A stretch of 64,000 nt of DNA from Algoriella xinjiangensis (lineage in GTDB: Bacteria; Bacteroidota; Bacteroidia; Flavobacteriales; Weeksellaceae), in contig NZ_FOUZ01000007.1 of the NCBI RefSeq assembly GCF_900115015.1, positions 124,001-188,000 of the forward strand, in the 5' to 3' direction. The translations under genes were made by a program, and so were the position numbers. The notes below the pieces were generated by a model. That model saw only the letters and a list, made by a program, of their open reading frames with translations, was not told the DNA's origin and did not search any database. How positions within the stretch are numbered: the first letter of the stretch is position 1; each line of letters opens with the position of its first letter. Of the stretch, positions 1 to 8,798 are shown piece by piece.

Positions 1-503
1 TTTGATCAATAATGGTGTAAGCATTCTTTATTTTCTTTTCAATGCTTTTACTTTCTTTATCATTTGGATAACGAAGAAATGCAAATTCACAGTCAATACG
101 AGAAAACGTTATCCCTCCATTTTTTTTTTTGCATTTCTATTGGAATACAAATCGTATTGGTAGTGGGACTTAAAAAAACTTCAGTAGGATCAAATGAAAA
201 ATTCTCTAGTTGATAAAAGCCCGATAAAAAATTATGTTCAATCAATTTTATCAATTTATAATCTTCGGAATCAGCTACTACATGATTACAATAATAATCA
301 GGTTGCAAATACCAATATAAACAAAGCGCAGTTCAGCGATCGCATGTTGGCTGCTCCGCTAACCATAGCAAGGGTGCTAGTCCATAATTATAATTTTGAA
401 CAAATTGATGCCATTCTTCCGTAGTTAATTTTTGAAATTTTCCAGTGCCTTCTAAAGCAGCATGAACTCTATTTTTATTCTTTTTTGTAAATATTATTTC
501 CAT
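1..503 (-). pseudogene. Broken DUF4274-like gene, cut by the window edge
   Basis: Reading down from ATG at 503 gives a protein that begins MEIIFTKKNK and continues through EEWHQFVQNYNY and PLLWLAEQPTCDR. Codon 57 (335..333) is TGA, and the same frame then resumes with TALCLYWYLQPDYYC. The CDR-x-TAL block and the two-part layout resemble the DUF4274 family, where a glycine would be usual between CDR and TAL, so a GGA to TGA change is likely. A second lesion lies in an 11-A run (complement of 120-130). Reading it as 10 A opens a frame through FSRIDCEFAFLRYPND to the window edge; as written, the frame stops at 93. Two lesions suggest decay, though the homopolymer could be a sequencing error. The function of the family is unknown. 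The family call is moderate; the broken state is seen directly. Confidence 0.6.
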
Positions 504-715
504 TGGGACTTAATTTAAAAATTAGTACAATGTCTTAGCAAATTAGCAAGAAACTATACAAATTAACTGAAAGTTTTAAAAGCATCAAATCGCCGAAAAT
601 AGCTATTTTTAGATTGTATAAATTTATGTTATTTAGCAGAAGTAAAATATTCTTAAGTCAATTAAAAGTATCGTTTCAAATATTATCTAAAATTTAATTA
701 TTTAAAAAGAAAAAC

Positions 716-1084
716 ATGAACGTTTCAGAAAAAATACATCACGAAATTTACAATTTAGTAACCGATTTTTTAAATACCGTAAATAAAAAAGATAAAGTCA
801 AATTATTAGCGAAATTTGAAGTCACTGATGATATGTTTGAGGAGATTTTAGAGTATTTAGACTACATCGGAGAACTGAATTTATCGTCACTTCCTTACAA
901 AAAAACGATAAATCACAACATCGTCAATAAACCTATTTTCAATATCGATTGTATGAATGATGGCGGATATATTGTGGAATGCAACACAATGAATTTTGGT
1001 AAGGAAACAGAAATTGTGCTGCAATGTGAAGTAGATTTTCAAGATGGAACATACAAATTGACACTTCCTTTATTTAAATCTTAA
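716..1084 (+). CDS. Hypothetical protein, 122 aa
   Basis: I do not recognise this protein. It is small, acidic and has no signal peptide or membrane segment. The N-terminal half (residues 1-60) is predicted helical (SEKIHHEIYNLVTDFLN, then DDMFEEILEYLDYIGE). The C-terminal half looks like beta strands (YIVECNTMNFGKE, EIVLQCEVDF, YKLTLPLF). It ends in a strand and has no obvious catalytic motif. It stands alone between the decayed DUF4274-like gene and a secreted WG-repeat protein. The mix of small orphan genes and decay in this stretch is what polymorphic-toxin immunity arrays look like, but nothing in the sequence proves that role. Confidence 0.6.
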   Translation: MNVSEKIHHEIYNLVTDFLNTVNKKDKVKLLAKFEVTDDMFEEILEYLDYIGELNLSSLPYKKTINHNIVNKPIFNIDCMNDGGYIVECNTMNFGKETEIVLQCEVDFQDGTYKLTLPLFKS

Positions 1085-1327
1085 AATGATGGCTGTTAGT
1101 TTTGAAACAATAAAAAATCATCATGAATAAATCTATTTTTCGGAACGAATGAAAAAAGATTGCGGCAAGAAGCAGATGAAGAAATAATCTTTTTAAAATC
1201 AAAACCGATGCAATTCCGTTTTTAGTTTACAATTATAAAATACTGAATCAAAGAATAATATACAAGTAATTTTTACACTGAAATAAATTTTTTAAAGTAA
1301 ATTGTATTACCTAAAAATAAATCACAC

Positions 1328-3487
1328 ATGCTACGCTACACGCTCCTACTTTTCAGTTTTTCTTTCCATATTGTTTGTTTTGGACAGACAAAAGATGAAA
1401 TGATAAAAAGCATTGCCGATTCGAAAAAGAGTATGGAAACGCTAATTAAAATGACTGGTTTGGAGATTCGATTAGAATCTAACAGCAAAGCTTTTGATCC
1501 TGAAGATAATTTCAATTTTCGCGAAATACCGAGCTCAAAAGATAAAAATAGTCTTGATTCAACATTAAACCGTTATTTTTCTAATCTCTATGTTGGTGGA
1601 GCAATAATGCCGCCGTACAATTTTATTTCGCTCAAAAAAGATGAAAATGAACTGATTAAAATTTTGGGAGTTGACAATTTTTATTTCCACGATCGCAACA
1701 ATAAATACCCAAAAATGACGCCTGTCAAATTCATATTTCTTGATAAAACAGAACAAGACAGCAAAGGTCTTTTTGAAACTGCGGAAACATTGAAAGAAAA
1801 ATACGGCAAAAAAGAACCCGAAGGTTATTACTCGGATATAGATAGCACCAAATTGGATGATGCCGACAAATATTTGCTAACAGAAAGTAGTTCATTTTAC
1901 CAAGAATATAAAGTAAAAATGAAGAAACCTATCGCTGCCGTTGTGATGGATATTGAGTTTCCGATAAAAGGAAGTAGCGTCCAAAATATCTCGAACGACC
2001 ATAAAATCGTACAAACAGCTCACGGAAATATCGAATTAAAAGGTCTAAAAGATAATGTGTTGATTTTAGAAATTCCGAACGATTTAGAGAAAAGCATTCA
2101 GGTATTGGCGCTTTATCAAGATGGTCGCCGATTAGCAGAGAAATCATCAAATTCGAATACTGTTTTTAGTAAAGAAAAAATAGATGCGTTTCAAAAACTA
2201 TTGCCAGCGTACGACAAAGCGCTGAAAGAAATCGAAAAAGGAAACATCAAAGATGGAGAAGCTTTAAAAGTTTTTATTACGAAAGAAGCTAAAATAGATG
2301 TTGATGCGTTGGAAACTCCTGATAAAATGCAAAAAACATATCGTTTTTCGGGACCAATTTCTACCGTTCAATTGAAAATCGAAGACGCTAATTCAAACGT
2401 ATTCAAAACTCAAGTAACGTATAATTTTAAATCGGTTGAAAATCAAGATTATTTGATTGCAACGGATTTCAATACAGAAAAACGTGGTTTGGTAGACACA
2501 AAAGGAAATTGGATTGTTGCACCAAAATACAATGCTCATTTCAGACAGTTGAACAACTATTTTTATACCGATCAAATTGATGATCACGATCAAACGTATT
2601 ATTTCAATCCAACAACTAAAATTTTGCAGGAAGTTGCGTATAAAATTGATGACACAGAAATATATGGCAAGAAATATGTAAAAATTGAAACGAATGTAAA
2701 TGGTCCAATCGGTGTAATTGATGCGAATACGGGCAAAATTTTGATTCCGATGAAGCATGGTTTTATTCATTATCAAGACAATGGAACTTGGCTAGCGAGA
2801 GATGATGAAAGTGACAAAGAAGGTGCTTATGCTGCGGATGGAACTATTCTTATTCCACTAACTTTTGACAATGTGAAGTATAAAACGGGATTTTTCTACA
2901 CCAAATATAATCCAACCGATTTTTATTATACCGAGCAAGTCAATATTTACAACAGCCAAGGGAAAAACATCACCAACAATAAATATAATGAACTTATTGA
3001 TGCGTTTTCGGATGGGTTGCAATTGGTCAAAAAACATACTTTTGATAAGGATAAAAAAGGTACAATTCTCTACTCCGATTATTATTACATTGATAATTTG
3101 GGCAACGAAAAACTGAATTTCGAGCACGGAAAATATCACGAAGCTTTCGCTTTTAGCAATGGATTGGCTCGAATAGAAAAAGCCAATAATGACCAATATG
3201 ATTACGACGGAGATTTTGGGTTTATCGATACAAAAGGTAAAGTTGTTATTCCGTTTGAATACAATAAATGCACTGATTTTTATGGAACTTATGCCTACGC
3301 CGAAAAGAAAAATGGCGAAAATAGCTGGTATGGATTTATCAATCAGAAAAACGAAAAAGTGATTACTTTACCAGACGGTTATCAATCTTCTTGGTTTGAC
3401 AAAGATCGAAAAACTTGGATTATGCGACTTTACAATGATGATCTTTATGATTTTGATGGCAATAAAATTGTAGTTGAGAAAAAGTAG
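1328..3487 (+). CDS. Secreted WG-repeat protein
   Basis: The product is 719 aa with an N-terminal signal peptide (LLLFSFSFHIVCFGQ, cleavage near residue 20), so it is exported to the periplasm or cell surface. The C-terminal half carries degenerate WG repeats: RGLVDTKGNWIVAPKYN (~386-402), IGVIDANTGKILIPM (~461-475), GAYAADGTILIPLTFDNV (~499-516), FGFIDTKGKVVIPFEYNKC (~630-648) and YGFINQKNEKVITLP (~668-682). WG repeats form beta-rich scaffolds found in many Bacteroidota surface and periplasmic proteins; the ligand is unknown. Residues 20-370 have no recognised domain. The gene has its own intergenic space on both sides and appears monocistronic. The family call is firm, the function is not. 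Confidence 0.85.
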   Translation: MLRYTLLLFSFSFHIVCFGQTKDEMIKSIADSKKSMETLIKMTGLEIRLESNSKAFDPEDNFNFREIPSSKDKNSLDSTLNRYFSNLYVGGAIMPPYNFISLKKDENELIKILGVDNFYFHDRNNKYPKMTPVKFIFLDKTEQDSKGLFETAETLKEKYGKKEPEGYYSDIDSTKLDDADKYLLTESSSFYQEYKVKMKKPIAAVVMDIEFPIKGSSVQNISNDHKIVQTAHGNIELKGLKDNVLILEIPNDLEKSIQVLALYQDGRRLAEKSSNSNTVFSKEKIDAFQKLLPAYDKALKEIEKGNIKDGEALKVFITKEAKIDVDALETPDKMQKTYRFSGPISTVQLKIEDANSNVFKTQVTYNFKSVENQDYLIATDFNTEKRGLVDTKGNWIVAPKYNAHFRQLNNYFYTDQIDDHDQTYYFNPTTKILQEVAYKIDDTEIYGKKYVKIETNVNGPIGVIDANTGKILIPMKHGFIHYQDNGTWLARDDESDKEGAYAADGTILIPLTFDNVKYKTGFFYTKYNPTDFYYTEQVNIYNSQGKNITNNKYNELIDAFSDGLQLVKKHTFDKDKKGTILYSDYYYIDNLGNEKLNFEHGKYHEAFAFSNGLARIEKANNDQYDYDGDFGFIDTKGKVVIPFEYNKCTDFYGTYAYAEKKNGENSWYGFINQKNEKVITLPDGYQSSWFDKDRKTWIMRLYNDDLYDFDGNKIVVEKK

Positions 3488-3618
3488 GTTTTTAAATCAT
3501 TTCTGATCTAAAATATTGTCACTTAAATAATATTATCACATGAAACAATGTTAAATATCTACTATTTAACATTTTAGGAATAAATATTGATTAAATAGGC
3601 TAATAACTCTATTTACCT

Positions 3619-5037
3619 ATGAAAAGTTCTTTATTTTTTCGATTGATATTATTTCTCGTCTTGCACTTTACATCCAGTGTTTATGCGCAATGTACAAGCT
3701 GTGATATCGTCAATCCTGTTACTTTTGGCAATTATACATTTCCTGCAAATAGAACAGTTTGTTTTACTCAAAATACAACTTTAGGTGATATTATTTTAGA
3801 AGATAATGCAAAAATTTGTATCGCGCCAAATGTTACACTTACCATCAATACAAATACAACTACAACAGAGGGTTATAACAATCAAATTGATGTAAACGGA
3901 ACTTTAAAATTTAGTAATAATCCTAATTTTAAATCCGATATACAACTAAATATTGCTTCAACTGGGCTGCTAGAAAATTCTGCTGGTTTTACTATCACAA
4001 ACAGTAAAACTTCTATCATTAATAACGGAACTATTAACCTTCAGAATACAATTAATTTTGCTGGAGCTAGTTCTAAAAATTATGTTGAAAACAACGGAAC
4101 AATAAATGTTAGTCGATTCAATTCAACTAACGGAGCTACTACAGTTTACAATACTGGAACAATCAAATTAACAAATATCATCGATAATAATGCAAGTACT
4201 TTATATATAAATTGTGGAATAATTGATTCGCAAGCTAGTATAAACATGGGTGGTTCTAAAATTATCAATACAGGTATTTTTACTTTAGCAGGTGGTACAA
4301 ATGACTTTAGTGGAGCTAGTAATATTATAAATTTTGGTGTATTCAATTTTTATAGTACTATAAATGGTGGTACAAATGCAAGTATTTATAACGAAGGTTT
4401 AGTAAGGTTAAGTGCCGCAAACTTGAATGGTTTAACGCTATTAGGTCCAAAAAATTCTGCTAAAAAAGGTTATTTTTATGTCAGACAAACAATGAATCCA
4501 AATGGTGCGAAAGTTGGTCCGAACTTAGATTTTATAAAATTTTATTCGTTTAATCCTGATGATAAATCTTCATCACAAGGCGAAAATCAAATTTTCAGTA
4601 ATTCACCTATATACATCGATGCAAATAATAACACAACAACCGTAGCTGGTGCTAATGTAACTTATGATTGTGCGCCAACTAATAATTGCTCGGCACCAAT
4701 GATTGTACAAATCAATAAATGTCCTGATAGTTTTGGTAATTTTCCTCCAGATGTTACATTTTGTGTAAAACCTGCATCTACAAAAACAGGAGCAAAACCA
4801 AGCACTGTTGGTATTAGTACTTATGCAACCAATTCAAATAATTTTCCAAGTAATATTCCGAACGGATACATTGCATTAGCTTCAAAAAATAAAGGGCTTG
4901 TAATTACTCGGGTTCAAAATAGCGCGAAAATAGTCGACCCAAAAGAAGGAATGATTATTTACGATATTGATGCAAAATGCACCAAATTATACAATGGCAC
5001 AACATGGCATTGTATAGTACGAAGTTGTAACGAATAA
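3619..5037 (+). CDS. Secreted adhesin/fibre-like protein
   Basis: The 472-aa protein starts with a signal peptide (LFFRLILFLVLHFTSSVYAQ). A Cys-rich start (CTSCD) is followed by many short N/G/T-rich strands with the recurring pattern NNGTI(N) and (Y)NTGTIKL (about residues 85-270), typical of a beta-helix or beta-solenoid. The C-terminal 50 residues have the pattern EGMIIYDIDAKCTKLYNG then TWHC, a module seen at the ends of many flavobacterial surface fibre-like proteins, and the next gene ends with the same module. Only 12 bp separate it from that gene, so the two are likely co-transcribed. I infer a structural or adhesive surface role; there are no enzyme motifs. Confidence 0.7.
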   Translation: MKSSLFFRLILFLVLHFTSSVYAQCTSCDIVNPVTFGNYTFPANRTVCFTQNTTLGDIILEDNAKICIAPNVTLTINTNTTTTEGYNNQIDVNGTLKFSNNPNFKSDIQLNIASTGLLENSAGFTITNSKTSIINNGTINLQNTINFAGASSKNYVENNGTINVSRFNSTNGATTVYNTGTIKLTNIIDNNASTLYINCGIIDSQASINMGGSKIINTGIFTLAGGTNDFSGASNIINFGVFNFYSTINGGTNASIYNEGLVRLSAANLNGLTLLGPKNSAKKGYFYVRQTMNPNGAKVGPNLDFIKFYSFNPDDKSSSQGENQIFSNSPIYIDANNNTTTVAGANVTYDCAPTNNCSAPMIVQINKCPDSFGNFPPDVTFCVKPASTKTGAKPSTVGISTYATNSNNFPSNIPNGYIALASKNKGLVITRVQNSAKIVDPKEGMIIYDIDAKCTKLYNGTTWHCIVRSCNE

Positions 5038-5049
5038 TTAATTTAAACA

Positions 5050-5556
5050 ATGAAAAAAACCACTCTCATCCTACCCCTACTCATTTCCTTTTCTACATTA
5101 TCTGCCCAAGTTTCTATTGGTAAAAATGCTGTAAATGGTAATAATACAATTCTAGATTTTTATGAAGATAGCACCAACATACAAGGTCTAATTTTGTCGA
5201 CTGTAGATATATTGCCAACAACGCCCGCAAACGGAACTTTTTTGTTTGATAAAACAGATGATAAAGTAAAAATGTATGAAAATAGTGCATGGGTAAATTT
5301 ATCGGATCAAGGAACAGAAAATAATATCGTTGCAAATACTTCTTCTGATAATGGAGATGGCGTAATTATTGGCGCCCAACAAAGTGCTGCAAGCGGAATT
5401 TTGATTTTAGAAGCTGATGATAAAGCAATCATTTTACCAAAAATTACCAAACCCGAAGAAAATGTACCTACACCATATCCTGGTATGATTTGTTATGATA
5501 CAGCAAGTAAAACTATGGCCGTTTATGACGGAAAAAATTGGAATTATTGGAAATAA
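5050..5556 (+). CDS. Secreted fibre-like partner of the upstream adhesin
   Basis: The product is 168 aa with a signal peptide (TLILPLLISFSTLSAQ). The mature part begins VSIGKNAVNGNNTILDF, the usual start of flavobacterial proteins made of fibre or tail-like modules. It contains two copies of a short module: GTFLFDKTDDKVKMYENSAW (~60-79) and PGMICYDTASKTMAVYDG (~145-162) followed by a terminal W-rich NWNYWK. The second copy matches the C-terminus of the upstream 472-aa protein. The two genes are 12 bp apart and probably form one operon for a surface structure. The ligand and assembly route are not visible. Confidence 0.7.
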   Translation: MKKTTLILPLLISFSTLSAQVSIGKNAVNGNNTILDFYEDSTNIQGLILSTVDILPTTPANGTFLFDKTDDKVKMYENSAWVNLSDQGTENNIVANTSSDNGDGVIIGAQQSAASGILILEADDKAIILPKITKPEENVPTPYPGMICYDTASKTMAVYDGKNWNYWK

Positions 5557-5674
5557 ATGACTTTTTTGAGCGCTATTTTAACTGAAAATCGTGTGAAATA
5601 TTATTAATCAAGTCACTTTTTCAGTCAATATCTACCTCAATTAAAATAACTTACATATAAATATGTACAATTAG

Positions 5675-5704
5675 TTGGAAATAATATGCATAATTATACC
5701 TTTG
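5675..5704 (+). promoter_or_regulatory. Bacteroidota-type promoter of the potassium uptake operon
   Basis: TTG at 5675-5677 and TACCTTTG at 5697-5704 are separated by exactly 19 bp. This fits the -33/-7 consensus TTG-N19-TAnnTTTG of Bacteroidota primary sigma factors. The site lies about 25 bp upstream of the trkH/ktrB-like start codon at 5729. Confidence 0.65.
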
Positions 5705-5728
5705 CGACTTTAACTATAAGAAAATCGA

Positions 5729-7465
5729 ATGCTTAAATTTCTTGTAAATAGTAAGTACTTTAATATTGCTTTATCTATTTCCTACGTACTGGCAATTGTG
5801 GTTTTAATCGCAATGTTAGGTTTCGGATTTCCAATTGAGTACAAAGTATACGTTAACATTTTTTTCATTACACTTTTGTGTATTGGCGTTTTAAGAACGG
5901 TTTTAAAATATGTTCATCGTAAAGAAAAAATTATGCCGCGCGTAATTGTTTTCGACATTATCAGTATTTTATTTATTTTGTATTGTATCTCCATACAACT
6001 AGGTCATTACAGCTTTTATTTTGTAAGTAAATACCTGCAAATTGCTATTATACTAAAGCTAATTAGAGAATTAGCAACACCAAAATTAAATTTTAAAAGA
6101 TCGGTTATCACACCACCACAACTCTTTATTTTTAGTTTTATTATCTTAGTTTTTGGTGGCGCTTGTCTACTTATGTTGCCAAAAGCAACAAATCATCCCA
6201 TTAATTTTTTAGATGCCTTATTTACCGCAACAAGTGCTGTTTGTGTTACTGGATTAACCGTTGTTGATACCTACGAAGCTTACACGCCAATAGGTCATTT
6301 TATTATCATCGTTTTGATACAAGCTGGTGGATTAGGAATTTTGACATTTGCGGGTTATATCGCCTATTTTTTCAAGGGAAATAGTTCGTACGAAAATCAA
6401 ATTGCATTAGGAAGTATTGCCAATAATGATTCGTTAAGCGAAGTTTTTGTCTTTGTAAAAAAGATTATTTACCTCACTTTTAGTATTGAATTGTTAGGCG
6501 CAATTTTAATCTATTTTTCATTATCATCGTATAAAATAGGTTTTTTAGACAAAGTTTTCTTTAGTTTATTTCACTCGATTTCGGCATTTTGTAACGCAGG
6601 TTTTTCTACTTTACCTTATGGTTTAATGAACAAAGGTTTTATACACAATTATAACTTTCAATCGGTATTAATCGTTCTAATTTTTCTGGGCGGAATTGGT
6701 TTTCCAATCTTAATAAATTTAGTGAGATATGTCGAATATCTAATCCGAAAAGTATTTTTATTGATCATTCATAAAACAAATGACAAAAAAAACTGGGTAT
6801 TTACATTAAGTTCTAAAGTCAATTTAATTACGTCTTTATCCATCTTAATTATCTCGACAATTATCTTATTTTTTGAAGAATATTACCGCACTTTAGCACC
6901 ACATCATGGTTTCGGAAAATTTGTTTCCGCTACTTTTATTGCAATGACGCCGCGTACAGCAGGTTTTAACAATATAGATTTTGCGCAGTTACATTTCTCC
7001 TCAATTTTATTGGTTATTTTATTAATGTGGATTGGTGCTTCGCCAGCTTCTACCGGAGGTGGTATAAAAACGAGTACGTTTGCAATTGGTATTCTAAACT
7101 TTATAAATATTGCGAGAGGTAAACCAAAAATTGAAATTTATAAACGAGAACTTAATCCAATTAATATTCAGAAAGCCTTTGCTACAATGACTTTATCGTT
7201 TTTGGTTATCGGAATTGGAATATTTTTAATCACAAAATTTGATAATAATTTACATTTGATTGATGTTGCTTTCGAAGCGTTTTCGGCCTATTCTACCGTT
7301 GGTTTATCGCTTAATTTAACACCACATTTATCAGATCCAAGTAAAATTGTTGTCATCACAATGATGTTTATCGGACGTGTTTCTATGATCACTATTTTAA
7401 TGTCATTTTTTAAGAAAACTGTCTCATCAAATTATCGTTATCCTTCGGATGACATCCTTATTTAA
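5729..7465 (+). CDS. TrkH/KtrB-family potassium uptake channel subunit
   Basis: This 578-aa integral membrane protein is the ion-conducting subunit of a Trk/Ktr K+ uptake system. The selectivity-filter-like loops of the four repeated M1-P-M2 units are visible: TSAVCVTGLTVVDT (~residues 170-183), FHSISAFCNAGFSTLP, FIAMTPRTAGFNNID and FEAFSAYSTVGLSLNL. Several extra N-terminal helices (1-120) precede the core, as in many Bacteroidota homologues. The gene is followed after 9 bp by the NAD-binding regulatory subunit gene, giving a two-gene operon behind a good consensus promoter. The family call is firm; whether it couples to Na+ (Ktr) or H+ (Trk) cannot be told from sequence alone. Confidence 0.93.
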   Translation: MLKFLVNSKYFNIALSISYVLAIVVLIAMLGFGFPIEYKVYVNIFFITLLCIGVLRTVLKYVHRKEKIMPRVIVFDIISILFILYCISIQLGHYSFYFVSKYLQIAIILKLIRELATPKLNFKRSVITPPQLFIFSFIILVFGGACLLMLPKATNHPINFLDALFTATSAVCVTGLTVVDTYEAYTPIGHFIIIVLIQAGGLGILTFAGYIAYFFKGNSSYENQIALGSIANNDSLSEVFVFVKKIIYLTFSIELLGAILIYFSLSSYKIGFLDKVFFSLFHSISAFCNAGFSTLPYGLMNKGFIHNYNFQSVLIVLIFLGGIGFPILINLVRYVEYLIRKVFLLIIHKTNDKKNWVFTLSSKVNLITSLSILIISTIILFFEEYYRTLAPHHGFGKFVSATFIAMTPRTAGFNNIDFAQLHFSSILLVILLMWIGASPASTGGGIKTSTFAIGILNFINIARGKPKIEIYKRELNPINIQKAFATMTLSFLVIGIGIFLITKFDNNLHLIDVAFEAFSAYSTVGLSLNLTPHLSDPSKIVVITMMFIGRVSMITILMSFFKKTVSSNYRYPSDDILI

Positions 7466-7474
7466 TAAAAAAAT

Positions 7475-8170
7475 ATGAAAGTAATAATTATAGGTTTAGG
7501 AAATTTTGGCGCTGCATTGGGTAAAAAAATGTCAAAATTAGGGCACGAAATTATTGGTGTTGATAACAATATACAACGTGTAGAAGGTTTAAAAGACAAG
7601 CTTTCTTATACGATTTGTTTAGATGCGACGGACGAAATTGCAATTAACAAACTTCCACTAAACAATACGGATATTGTGATTATAAGTATTGGCGAAAATG
7701 AAGGTGCCAACATTATGGCGACTGCAATTTTTAAGAATAAAAATGTAAAACGTTTGATTAGTCGTTCGATTAATTCGCTTCACGAAAATGTATTACAAGC
7801 CATTGGTGTTTCAGAAATTATTCGTCCAGAAGCTGAATCAGCAGAGCGTTGGACAAAAAAACTGAATGTAAAAGGCGTTGTCGATTCGTTTGAGTTGAAC
7901 AAAGAATTTAGTATTATAGAAGTTGTTACGCCTGATGAATTAGTTGGTAAAACATTTGACGAAATTCAGTTCAAAAAACAACACAATATTCTTGTAATGA
8001 CAATTATTCAAAACAAAGAAGAAGCGAGTTTTCTTGGACAATATAAAATTGTACCAGAAGTACAAGGTTTTCCATCATCAAATACAGTAATTAAGAAGAA
8101 TGATGTTTTGGTAATTTATGGTGCAAATGAGGATATTTACCGATTTTTAAAGAAATATAATATTCAATAA
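7475..8170 (+). CDS. TrkA/KtrA-family RCK regulatory subunit
   Basis: The 231-aa cytoplasmic protein gates the adjacent K+ channel by nucleotide binding. The N-terminal Rossmann fold begins with the dinucleotide-binding motif IIGLGNFGAALGKKMSKLG (about residues 4-22) and an acidic strand end (IIGVDNN). CLDATD follows at about 48-53. The C-terminal RCK_C domain (about 140-231) contains ELVGKTFDEIQFKKQHNILV and ends IKKNDVLVIYGANEDIYRF. It has one RCK unit, as in KtrA, not the duplicated form of enterobacterial TrkA. It lies 9 bp after the channel gene on the same strand. Confidence 0.92.
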   Translation: MKVIIIGLGNFGAALGKKMSKLGHEIIGVDNNIQRVEGLKDKLSYTICLDATDEIAINKLPLNNTDIVIISIGENEGANIMATAIFKNKNVKRLISRSINSLHENVLQAIGVSEIIRPEAESAERWTKKLNVKGVVDSFELNKEFSIIEVVTPDELVGKTFDEIQFKKQHNILVMTIIQNKEEASFLGQYKIVPEVQGFPSSNTVIKKNDVLVIYGANEDIYRFLKKYNIQ

Positions 8171-8174
8171 AAAA

Positions 8175-8576
8175 TTAAATAGCATATCGTTTTTTAAGAT
8201 AAAATTTGTGGATGTATTCGTAAAATAAAGCCCCTGAAAAATAACAAACGACATCCACAAAATCTGCCGTATATTGAGTAGAAAATAACGGCATAATACC
8301 TTCTAACAAAGCAGAAAGGACAACTGCTGATAAAAGTGAATATGAAATGGGATAAGTATAATAATTTTGTTTAAAATAAAACACAGAAATTAGATAACTT
8401 CCTAAATGACTCATGGCAGGTACAGCCAAAAAATCGGTCAAATAACCATTTACTATTCCGATTGAAAAATCATAATATCGACTGATTTTAACTGCAATCC
8501 AAACAAGTAAATAAAGCGTAAAAAAAGGATCAAATAACTTCACATTTACACTACCAAAACGATGATTAAAACGCAA
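8175..8576 (-). CDS. Small integral membrane protein, unknown function
   Basis: A 133-aa protein with about four hydrophobic segments (FFTLYLLVWIAVKIS, YLTDFLAVPAMSHLGSYLISV, YPISYSLLSAVVLSALLEGIM, FVDVVCYFSGALFYEYIHKF). The acidic pairs in the membrane (YLTDFLAVP and DFVDVVCYFSGAL) are vaguely VanZ-like; I do not assign a function. The ATG at 8576 lies inside the upstream 39-aa gene. A GTG at 8543, giving VKLFDPFFTLYL, would start 2 bp after that gene's stop and is a credible alternative for translational coupling. The gene converges with the K+ uptake operon, leaving only 4 bp between stops. Confidence 0.65.
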   Translation of the reverse strand: MRFNHRFGSVNVKLFDPFFTLYLLVWIAVKISRYYDFSIGIVNGYLTDFLAVPAMSHLGSYLISVFYFKQNYYTYPISYSLLSAVVLSALLEGIMPLFSTQYTADFVDVVCYFSGALFYEYIHKFYLKKRYAI

Positions 8577-8665
8577 AATATACCAAGTATCATCAAAAAT
8601 AGAAAAAATGCATCGTCTATAAATTTTTGAGTTCCACTTCTTTTATCTTTATTCTCCTCCTTCAT
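8546..8665 (-). CDS. Very small membrane protein, 39 aa
   Basis: A short reading frame from ATG at 8665 to TAA at 8548..8546 encodes a charged N-terminus (MKEENKDKRSGTQKFIDD) followed by one strongly hydrophobic helix (AFFLFLMILGIFCVLIIVLVV) ending at the C-terminus. The start of the 133-aa membrane protein gene overlaps it on the same strand, so the two would be co-translated. The clean charged-then-transmembrane layout makes chance unlikely, but no homology can be claimed. Confidence 0.5.
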   Translation of the reverse strand: MKEENKDKRSGTQKFIDDAFFLFLMILGIFCVLIIVLVV

Positions 8666-8798
8666 TTTATTCTCTTTTTGTACAAGAATCACAAAGATAA
8701 TCGTTTTTAATTGAATGGGATTTTGAGCTAATTATGACTAATTATTTTATAATTGAAAATACAAAAAATTACTCAAGTATTTAGTTCACATTACTTTT

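Noticed and set aside
1085-1327. Short coding-like stretch RLRQEADEEI (near 1155-1225)
   Set aside because: Only about 25 residues, no start or family; it may be a decayed remnant but cannot be supported.
1565-3196. Several long open frames on the minus strand across the WG-repeat gene
   Set aside because: They are shadows of the plus-strand gene, with poor residue composition and no motifs; the plus-strand gene has a signal peptide and repeats.
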